Shown here: piece after piece, positions 1 through 5,572 of the stretch
Layout: each line of letters begins with the position of its first letter
Position numbering within the stretch: the first letter of the stretch is position 1
Source: Chitinophagaceae bacterium
GTDB taxonomy: Bacteria; Bacteroidota; Bacteroidia; Chitinophagales; Chitinophagaceae
Assembly (NCBI GenBank): GCA_947463755.1
Contig: CANHUK010000144.1
Coordinates: 1 to 5,572, forward strand
DNA: 5,572 nt
Direction: 5' to 3'
Translations under genes and position numbers: made by a program
The notes under the pieces: model-generated
What the model was told of the DNA's origin: nothing
Database searches by the model: none
Seen by the model: only the letters and a program-made list of their open reading frames with translations

Positions 1-975
1 GAGCTCCGAAATTCCATCCCTGCGCGTGACAACTGCTGGGAATTTGCCACCAGTGTGTCAGCACCCGCCAGGCAGCGTACGTTCATGTTGTCGCTTTTCC
101 GCAATGTCTTCGATCCGACCAACGGCGTCGTCACGGGCATCGATCCGATGACCGGCCTCCCGATCTACAAGCCGGGTACGGACAGCGTGTTCACCAATAT
201 GTTCTGGCGACATGTACATGACCTCCGCAATGAGGAAAAGCGCTTCACGCTGTTCATGGTCGCTGATGCGGGGTGGGATGCGGAGATTGCGGCCAATGCG
301 CGCTACTTCCCCACCTCCACGACCGATAGTACAACGTTCGCCACTGCCTGGAACATCGTAAGGGATTTTGCCGTGGATACCCTGCTGGAACCCGGCAAAC
401 TGCCCGACACTGTTACTTCCAAATTTGGCGCGCGCATCCCCATCAACAGGGCGGCCATCCGCTCCACCATCAAAACAAGCAATGGTTATGTTTATGTGAT
501 GGATGCCCTGCCCGTCGCGCCCCTGCAGCGTTTCAGGCCGCGGATCATCGAAGCCGAGCGCTACGTGGCGGCCAGTCACGACCGTCGTTCGAACACCTTC
601 TTCCGGGACAGATACAATGATGTGCTGCGGATGAATTATAGCGACGTGCTGGTGCTGAATCACGGTATTGCCCTGTTCAATCTGCGCTATGATCTCTCCG
701 AAATGCCTGCCCTCAAATACAAGGCTTACTGGATCGCTGTCAATGATTTCCAGACGGCTGCTTACACGCAACGTCTGGGTATTGGTTCGCCTTTGTCGGC
801 GTTGTTGCCCTACACCAATGTCGCGGCCAATGTGAAGACGGAAGTATACCTCGGCGAATTCACCATGCCCCGGTACTTCCCGGTACTCAATTTGTTCCTG
901 ACGGCCGCCAATAGTACGGCCAACGCCGCCAATCCGCTGGTCTGCGATTATATCAAACTCGTTCCCGGTCTCTAA
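1..975 (+). CDS. Fasciclin (FAS1) domain protein with C-terminal CBM6-like domain, 5'-truncated
   Basis: The reading frame is open from base 1 to the TAA at 973-975, giving 324 residues. The GTG at 55 is probably not the start, because codons 1-18 read on without a stop and the FAS1 fold needs upstream sequence. Seen, in fragment numbering: residues about 26-172 match a FAS1 domain, with the TLFMVADAGW strand/helix (83-92), a helical stretch with IVRDFAVDTLL (119-129), FGARIPINRAAI (142-153) and the hallmark TSNGYVYVMDAL (159-170). Residues about 180-324 form a second beta-rich region that opens with IEAERY (183-188), contains KAYWIAVND (241-249) and closes with CDYIKLVP (315-322). IEAE...DYIKL at the two ends is typical of CBM6/CBM35-type beta-sandwiches, so carbohydrate binding is inferred. 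FAS1 domains are known as adhesion modules. The gene ends 12 nt before the transporter gene, implying co-transcription. The N-terminus, where a lipoprotein signal would be, lies outside the window. The family call is firm; the function as a surface binding protein is inference. Confidence 0.82.
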   Translation, partial: ELRNSIPARDNCWEFATSVSAPARQRTFMLSLFRNVFDPTNGVVTGIDPMTGLPIYKPGTDSVFTNMFWRHVHDLRNEEKRFTLFMVADAGWDAEIAANARYFPTSTTDSTTFATAWNIVRDFAVDTLLEPGKLPDTVTSKFGARIPINRAAIRSTIKTSNGYVYVMDALPVAPLQRFRPRIIEAERYVAASHDRRSNTFFRDRYNDVLRMNYSDVLVLNHGIALFNLRYDLSEMPALKYKAYWIAVNDFQTAAYTQRLGIGSPLSALLPYTNVAANVKTEVYLGEFTMPRYFPVLNLFLTAANSTANAANPLVCDYIKLVPGL

Positions 976-987
976 GCCCACTACCAC

Positions 988-1065
988 ATGAGAAGTAAAG
1001 AAATGTTACATATCAAATCGGCACTGCTGCTCTGCTGCCTCACTGCCGGGATCTCCCTGCAGGCG
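988..1065 (+). other. Sec signal peptide of the SusC homologue
   Basis: The first 26 residues have a basic n-region (R2, K4, K10), a hydrophobic core SALLLCCLTAGISL (11-24) and an LQA motif before Q27, consistent with signal peptidase I cleavage and export to the periplasm before barrel assembly. If translation starts at ATG 1003 the n-region shortens to MLHIK and the peptide still looks functional. Confidence 0.75.
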
Positions 1066-4000
1066 CAGGTGAAGCCGAATGGCCAGCGTGCCGGGACTGT
1101 CAAGACAAGGCCTGTATTGTCACACACCGTCACCGGCAAGGTGACCGATGAGGCTACAGGTAAGCCGGTGGCCGGCGCCAACATCACATTCGGCACATTG
1201 TCTGCAGACCTGACAGACGATAAGGGCGAATTCTCCATCGCCGTAATGGAAGGTGATGTCGATCTGCAAGTCGCAGGTCCGGGCTATGAACCCCGCACGA
1301 TCTCCGTAAAAGGAAGAAAAAGCATCGAGATCAAATTGATCCCTGAATCCGGCCTTTCCTTCCAGCAGCCGGCGGTCATGCAATACGACCGGAACGCGCG
1401 AAGACTCCAATCTGCGTCTGTCGGGTCCTTCAATGTGAATGGAAACTGGGCCAGACCTTTCGAATCAATTGACGAACTCCTGCAGGGACAGGTGGCTGGA
1501 TTGCAATCGATCCGCCGTTCCGGCGCCACCTCCAAGGGTGCCCAGTTGACCCTCCGTGGTTATCAGTCGCTGCTCACCACCCAGACACCCCTGATCATCG
1601 TGGATGGCATGCCCTACGATGCCAGCGACTACGGCAACAGCCTGATGGGCAACAATGTCACGAATCCTTTGTCCATGATCCATGCACAGGATATCGATCA
1701 TGTCACCGTGATCCGCGATGCCAGCTCAGAATACGGAACGAAAGGGGCGAACGGAGCCATCATCATCACCACTTCACGTGCTAAACGCCAGGCGACGAGT
1801 ATCGATTTCGCGGTGTATGGTGCCTATGCCCGGCGACCCGAGTCACTGCCCATGATGGACGCAAGCCAGTACCGCGTATATCTCAACGAAATACTGTTAA
1901 GCCGGGGGATGAGCAGTGCCTCCATCGCACAGTTGCCATACATGATGGACGATTCATTGTCCAATCCGCAATATTTCCGCTATCACAATAACACGGCCTG
2001 GCAAGATCAGGTACTCCGTAACAGCCTCAGCCAGAATTACTTCCTGAAAGTAACGGGTGGTGACAACATCGCGACCTACGCCCTGAGCATCGGATTTACG
2101 GGTATGCAGGGCGTGCTTCGCAGCAACGACATTTCGCGTTACAATACCCGCTTCAACGCGTTGTTCAACTTCACCAGAAAGCTCACCGGGCAGGCCAGCC
2201 TCGCCTTTACGTCAAACGAGCAGGATATCCACACGCAGGGCATCGACTACAAGATCTCCCCACTGTTCCTTTCATTGGTGAAATCTCCCCTGCTCCGGCC
2301 CAACGAAGTGAATGACAAAGGCGTGCAATCCCCCAACCTGGAGGATACGGATGTCTTCGGCTTCAGCAACCCCAGTGTACTGGCCGGTCGCACGACCCAG
2401 GGCATCGCCAGGAACTACCGCTTTACAGGTTCCTATCGCTTCGATTATGAGATCTCCAATACACTGAAGGCCTACGCGATGGCGGGTGTGCTGTTCGACA
2501 AGCAACGGGAGAACATCTTCGTCCCGCGCAAGGGTGTGGCGGATGACACCCTCGATAACGCCATCGCCGAGAGCCGTTTGGGTACCCAGGTCAGAAGACT
2601 TTACAGCACGTATTTCGATGCCGGCCTGGCCTACGAAAAAGTCAATGCCGGATCGAACAGATTGACGGCCCGCCTCGGACAGCGTTATCAGGTGAACCGC
2701 TTCGAACAGGATTATACCCTCGGGTTCAATTCCGCAACCGATGAACTGATCAGCATCCAGAATGGCGTGAGTGCCCTGAAGCGCACGGGCGGTACCATCC
2801 AGGAATGGAATTGGGGCAATACCTATTTCATGACGGAATATGGATATAAGGATCGATTCATCGTCACCTTCCGGGCCGCCATGGATGCATCCTCCCGTTT
2901 CGGGAAGGAAGCGGCAGATGGGATAAGCATCGGAGATGTTCGCTATGCGTTGATGCCTTCATTGGGATTCGCGTGGATCGCGTCCTCCAGTCCCGCTTTC
3001 CGCAGTGAACTCATCAACCTCCTCAAATTCCGCGGGACGATCAGCCGGGTTGGCAATGACGACATTGGCAATTACACCTCGCGACTGACCTATGGTTCGC
3101 AGAACTTGCTCGGCATGCAGGGCATCGTTCGCGCGGGCATACCGAATCCGGCCATTCAGTGGGAGACCGGCACTCGTGGCAACCTGGGCATTGACCTTTC
3201 ACTTTGGAACGACCGCATCTCCGCGAGCATAGATGCCTATGCCTATCGGACAGATAATATGTTGGTGCAGCAGTGGATCAATCCCGCCTCCGGATTTTCG
3301 CATGTGCTGGCCAACAACGGCGGCATGCGCAACCGCGGCATCGAAGCCAGTGTGCAGGCACTGATCATCAACCGTCCGAATGTCAAATGGCAGGCGGGAC
3401 TAACGTATGCGGCTAACCGAAATCGTGTGGAAGCGTTGGGTTCCGAGCGTGTAATTGCAGATCATGGGGGCGCTTCGGTCATATCGATCGTCGGACAACC
3501 ATTGGCCATGTATTACGGATACCGCACGCATGGTGTGTTTGCCACGACGGCCGAAGCCGTGGCATCAGGACTGCGGACGCGCAACCCGGATGGCAGCCTG
3601 TCGAATGTCCAGGGCGGCGATGTGAAGTTCACCGACCTGAATGGAGATCGCATCATCGATGCACAGGATCGTCAGATCATCGGTTCCGCGCAGCCGAAAT
3701 ATCATGGTGGCATCACGAACCGCATCCGGATCTCGAAATTCACGATCGATGCATTGATGACCTATGTGGTAGGCGGGGATGTTGTGAATATGCTTCGCTA
3801 TCAACTGGAGACTGCTTCAGGATATGGCAACCAGCTCGCCAGCGTCGCCAACAGATGGAGGGCGGAAGGCCAGGTGACCGATATGCCGCGCGCTGCTTTT
3901 GGTGATCCGAGCGGCAACGCCCGGTTCAGCGACCGCTGGATCGAAGACGGTTCATATCTCCGGCTGCGTGCGCTGACCTTGTCGTACGACCTTCAGTTCG

Positions 4001-4182
4001 GAGATCGATTCCTGAAGAATGCGACCATCTACCTGACCGGTAATAACCTGCTGACCTTCACGAAATATATGGGATATGATCCTGAATTCAGTGCCGGCAA
4101 CAGTCCGGCCCTGCACGGGATCGACTCAGGTCTTGACCCGCTCTTCCGTTCCGCCACCTTCGGCATCCGGATGGGCCTTTGA
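988..4182 (+). CDS. SusC/RagA-family TonB-linked outer membrane transporter
   Basis: Complete gene of 1064 residues, normal for SusC homologues. It should form a 22-stranded outer-membrane barrel that imports a ligand captured by the partner SusD lipoprotein, powered by TonB-ExbBD. Seen: a signal peptide (hydrophobic about 11-22, likely cleavage after LQA at 24-26); a carboxypeptidase-regulatory-like domain about 47-117 (VTGKVTDEATGKPVAGA); a plug about 140-266 with LLQGQVAGLQ (164-173), LRGY (189-192), PLIIVDGMPY (201-210) and VIRDASSEYGTKGANGAIII (241-260); then the barrel to the end. A DxNxDxxxDxxD loop lies at 883-894, as is usual in SusC barrels. There is no STN domain, so FecI/FecR-type ECF sigma signalling through this protein is unlikely. 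The usual EVVVVGYG segment before the plug is degenerate, and the chain ends GIRMGL rather than in an aromatic residue. The start at 988 is 12 nt after the previous stop; ATG 1003 (residue 6), preceded by purine-rich AGAAGTAAAGAA, is an alternative giving an equally good signal peptide. The substrate is unknown. The gene is named by family only, not as the starch susC. Confidence 0.97.
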   Translation: MRSKEMLHIKSALLLCCLTAGISLQAQVKPNGQRAGTVKTRPVLSHTVTGKVTDEATGKPVAGANITFGTLSADLTDDKGEFSIAVMEGDVDLQVAGPGYEPRTISVKGRKSIEIKLIPESGLSFQQPAVMQYDRNARRLQSASVGSFNVNGNWARPFESIDELLQGQVAGLQSIRRSGATSKGAQLTLRGYQSLLTTQTPLIIVDGMPYDASDYGNSLMGNNVTNPLSMIHAQDIDHVTVIRDASSEYGTKGANGAIIITTSRAKRQATSIDFAVYGAYARRPESLPMMDASQYRVYLNEILLSRGMSSASIAQLPYMMDDSLSNPQYFRYHNNTAWQDQVLRNSLSQNYFLKVTGGDNIATYALSIGFTGMQGVLRSNDISRYNTRFNALFNFTRKLTGQASLAFTSNEQDIHTQGIDYKISPLFLSLVKSPLLRPNEVNDKGVQSPNLEDTDVFGFSNPSVLAGRTTQGIARNYRFTGSYRFDYEISNTLKAYAMAGVLFDKQRENIFVPRKGVADDTLDNAIAESRLGTQVRRLYSTYFDAGLAYEKVNAGSNRLTARLGQRYQVNRFEQDYTLGFNSATDELISIQNGVSALKRTGGTIQEWNWGNTYFMTEYGYKDRFIVTFRAAMDASSRFGKEAADGISIGDVRYALMPSLGFAWIASSSPAFRSELINLLKFRGTISRVGNDDIGNYTSRLTYGSQNLLGMQGIVRAGIPNPAIQWETGTRGNLGIDLSLWNDRISASIDAYAYRTDNMLVQQWINPASGFSHVLANNGGMRNRGIEASVQALIINRPNVKWQAGLTYAANRNRVEALGSERVIADHGGASVISIVGQPLAMYYGYRTHGVFATTAEAVASGLRTRNPDGSLSNVQGGDVKFTDLNGDRIIDAQDRQIIGSAQPKYHGGITNRIRISKFTIDALMTYVVGGDVVNMLRYQLETASGYGNQLASVANRWRAEGQVTDMPRAAFGDPSGNARFSDRWIEDGSYLRLRALTLSYDLQFGDRFLKNATIYLTGNNLLTFTKYMGYDPEFSAGNSPALHGIDSGLDPLFRSATFGIRMGL
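3634..3669 (+). other. EF-hand/dockerin-like acidic loop in SusC barrel
   Basis: Residues 883-894 of the SusC homologue read DLNGDRIIDAQD, placing acidic or amide side chains at loop positions 1, 3, 5, 9 and 12 like a calcium-binding loop. It is followed by IIGSAQPKYHGGITN, the conserved continuation in SusC proteins. Related DxNGDG loops are widespread in this family, so this marks family identity more than novelty. Metal binding is inferred from the spacing. The usual glycine at loop position 6 is replaced by R888, so the loop is imperfect. Confidence 0.6.
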
Positions 4183-4223
4183 TACATGATCCGCAACTTG
4201 ATTGCACCGCAACCGACACAGAC
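4183..4223. other. Short intergenic gap between susC-like and susD-like genes
   Basis: The 41 nt hold no visible Shine-Dalgarno, no inverted repeat able to act as a terminator and no Bacteroidota-type promoter (TTTG/TAnnTTTG), so read-through from the transporter gene is expected. A 13-codon ATG frame (4186-4227) crosses the gap and its TGA overlaps the susD-like ATG as ATGA; there is nothing further to show that it is translated. Confidence 0.6.
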
Positions 4224-4310
4224 ATGAACCGAAAAAGATCTTATATGATACCTGTCCGCTTCCGCATCATCCTGGGACTGCTGGCTTTTGCCATCATGCA
4301 GGCCGGATGT
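4224..4310 (+). other. Lipoprotein signal peptide (SPase II) of the SusD homologue
   Basis: Residues 1-29 comprise an arginine/lysine-rich n-region (MNRKR and R12, R14), a hydrophobic segment IILGLLAFAIM and a lipobox A-G-C with cysteine at position 29. Signal peptidase II cleavage before C29 and lipidation are expected. The residues after the cysteine are QKVFD, with only one acidic residue close by, so the acidic surface-export signal described for some Bacteroidota lipoproteins is weak here. Surface location is inferred mainly from the SusD family. Confidence 0.8.
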
Positions 4311-5572
4311 CAGAAGGTATTCGACATCAAGCCGGAGACCACGCTTGACAGCGAAAATGCCTACCAGAACGTATTTGATGCGGATGCCGCCGTCATCGCT
4401 ATTTACGGCAAGTTCATGGGACTGGCCGACAGGTATGTCATCCTCAATGAGCTTCGGGCCGACCTGATCGATTGCACGCCCAATGCTGATGACCATCTCC
4501 GTCAGATCAGCGCCCATAATGTATCTGCGGATAATCCATACGCCGATCCCCGACCTTTCTATGAGCTGATCCTCAATTGCAATGATGCATTGGAGAATTT
4601 CAAGGTCATGAAGGAGAAGAACCGCATGACAGAACTTGAATTCAATCAGCGCTATTCCGACATCGGTGCGCTTCGTTCCTTTCTCTACCTCCAGCTGGGC
4701 ATTCATTATGGTCGTGTCCCCTATGTGACCACCGTCTTTCGCAACGTCGATGAAGTGCGCAGCAGCGGCAGTTATCCCATGCTTGAATTCAACACGCTGC
4801 TCGATTCACTGATCCGTTTCACGGAAAGCCTGCCCTTCAAGGACCTCTATCCCGTCGGAACCAATCTCAATATCTCCGTGGATGGATATCCCACCCAGAA
4901 ATTCTTCATCAACAAGAAGATCATTCTGGCGGATCTCCATCTCTGGAAAGGTAATTATCAGCAGTCGGCCATCTATTACCGCCAGGTCATGGAGCAGGGT
5001 ACTCAGGGTGTGGTGGACGGACAGTATTACACGCTCTACAAGCTAGGGTGGGACAGCAATGGAGATATCGATCATTATATCAGCTATTCGCGTGCCGGTG
5101 ACGCATCTTCCCTCGTGTATAATACCCAGTGGCGCATCATGTTCGAACAGCCCTTCAACAGCAGCGGCTTCGTGCGGGAATGGGTATGGGCCATGCCGTT
5201 CGATAGCCGTTTCAATCCGGATAATTCACTCATCCGTCTCTTTTCTCCGGTCGGCGGAAAGTATCTCTTGCGGCCCTCTCAGGAAGTGTATGATCTCTGG
5301 AACAGCCAGACACAGAAAGCAGCCCAGGGCGGATCGATCCCCTACGATGCCCGTAAACTCCTGAGCACTGCCAACATCGGTGGCCAGCCGGTGGTGATGA
5401 AGTACCTCTACAACTACCTGAACTGGAATTCTCTCGCTGCTGTGAACCCGTTGCAGAAGAACGGCAAGTGGTTCCTTTTCCGACAGACCCACCTCCACAT
5501 GCGCTTTTCTGAAGCCGCCAACCGGCTGGGTAAACACCGACTCGCCTGGGGTTTCCTGAACAGCGGCATCGC
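4224..5572 (+). CDS. SusD/RagB-family outer membrane lipoprotein, 3'-truncated
   Basis: The frame is open from ATG 4224 through the right edge: 449 complete codons, no stop. It encodes the ligand-binding lipoprotein partner of the SusC transporter, anchored on the cell surface. Seen: MNRKRS basic start, hydrophobic stretch about 15-25 and lipobox QAGC with the lipidated cysteine at 29; CQKVFDIKPE (29-38) right after it, as usual for SusD; ILNCNDALENF (116-126); ALRSFLYLQLGIHYGRVPYV (149-168), the classic SusD helix and turn; a TPR-like pair around 227-257 (KKIILADLHLWKGNYQQSAI); and a last TPR helix around 421-449 containing RFSEAANRLG and AWGFLNSGI, where many SusDs have AEAxxRxG...LNxIR. 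Complete members usually have about 500-650 residues, so the C-terminal end is missing. C84 and C119 are additional cysteines. ATG 4245 (M8) is a possible alternative start, but 4224 retains the basic n-region. No Shine-Dalgarno is visible, which is normal in Bacteroidota. The gene lies 41 nt after the transporter gene, in the same operon. The substrate is not deducible. Confidence 0.95.
   Translation, partial: MNRKRSYMIPVRFRIILGLLAFAIMQAGCQKVFDIKPETTLDSENAYQNVFDADAAVIAIYGKFMGLADRYVILNELRADLIDCTPNADDHLRQISAHNVSADNPYADPRPFYELILNCNDALENFKVMKEKNRMTELEFNQRYSDIGALRSFLYLQLGIHYGRVPYVTTVFRNVDEVRSSGSYPMLEFNTLLDSLIRFTESLPFKDLYPVGTNLNISVDGYPTQKFFINKKIILADLHLWKGNYQQSAIYYRQVMEQGTQGVVDGQYYTLYKLGWDSNGDIDHYISYSRAGDASSLVYNTQWRIMFEQPFNSSGFVREWVWAMPFDSRFNPDNSLIRLFSPVGGKYLLRPSQEVYDLWNSQTQKAAQGGSIPYDARKLLSTANIGGQPVVMKYLYNYLNWNSLAAVNPLQKNGKWFLFRQTHLHMRFSEAANRLGKHRLAWGFLNSGI

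Noticed and set aside
55..57. GTG as start codon of the FAS1 gene
   Set aside because: The same frame is open to base 1 without a stop, no ribosome-binding or signal-peptide sequence follows the GTG, and a surface protein of this family needs an N-terminal export signal, so the true start lies outside the window.
419..428. Perfect palindrome CCAAATTTGG that could be an operator
   Set aside because: It lies inside the FAS1 coding sequence encoding ordinary domain residues, is only 10 bp, is not repeated elsewhere in the window and has no promoter nearby.
58..987. 309-codon open frame on the minus strand opposite the FAS1 gene
   Set aside because: It mirrors the FAS1 gene almost exactly, shows no recognisable domain, and is explained by the GC-biased codon use of the sense gene, which has clear FAS1 motifs.
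976..987. Possible promoter or terminator between the FAS1 and SusC genes
   Set aside because: Only 12 nt separate the genes and they contain no hairpin, T-run or TAnnTTTG element.
4029..4706. 225-codon minus-strand frame across the susC/susD junction
   Set aside because: It lies opposite two well-supported family members, has no recognisable motifs and is an antisense shadow.
5059..5364. 101-codon plus-strand frame
   Set aside because: It is a different frame inside the SusD gene; low-complexity serine/proline-rich translation and overlap with conserved SusD sequence mark it as spurious.
5226..5537. 103-codon minus-strand frame
   Set aside because: Antisense to the SusD coding sequence, with no domain features.
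1..5572. CRISPR arrays, tRNA/rRNA genes, insertion sequences, long direct or inverted repeats
   Set aside because: No regularly spaced repeats, cloverleaf-like sequence, transposase motifs or terminal inverted repeats were seen; virtually all bases are accounted for by three coding sequences.

Overview
The window is one tightly packed, co-directional segment of a SusC/SusD-type outer-membrane uptake locus. Such pairs are essentially confined to the phylum Bacteroidota. The moderately GC-rich coding sequence and the subfamily style of the SusC, SusD and fasciclin proteins resemble Chitinophagaceae/Sphingobacteriales-type genomes. This placement is an inference and the genus cannot be read from the sequence.

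Layout, all on the + strand: (1) positions 1-975 hold the 3' part of a gene for a fasciclin (FAS1) domain protein, open through the left edge. It ends in a second, beta-rich domain that looks like a CBM6/galactose-binding-type fold. (2) After only 12 nt, positions 988-4182 hold a complete SusC/RagA-family TonB-dependent transporter of 1064 residues: signal peptide, carboxypeptidase-regulatory-like domain, plug and barrel, with no STN signalling domain. (3) After 41 nt, a SusD/RagB-family lipoprotein gene starts at 4224 and runs out of the right edge; 449 codons are visible and no stop is reached. No stretch above 300 bases lacks a gene. Neither gap contains a recognisable promoter (no TTTG/TAnnTTTG pair), terminator hairpin, RNA gene or repeat, so the three genes are most simply read as one operon whose promoter lies left of the window.

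Working model: the SusD lipoprotein closes as a lid over the SusC barrel, and the FAS1/CBM-like protein is a candidate extra cell-surface binding component made with them. The transported ligand cannot be deduced, because no glycoside hydrolase, peptidase, sulfatase or regulator lies in the window. The most interesting points are the placement of a FAS1 plus putative carbohydrate-binding protein directly upstream of susC, the degenerate TonB-box region of the transporter and its unusual last residue. No clearly novel system is demonstrated; this is a variant of a known architecture.
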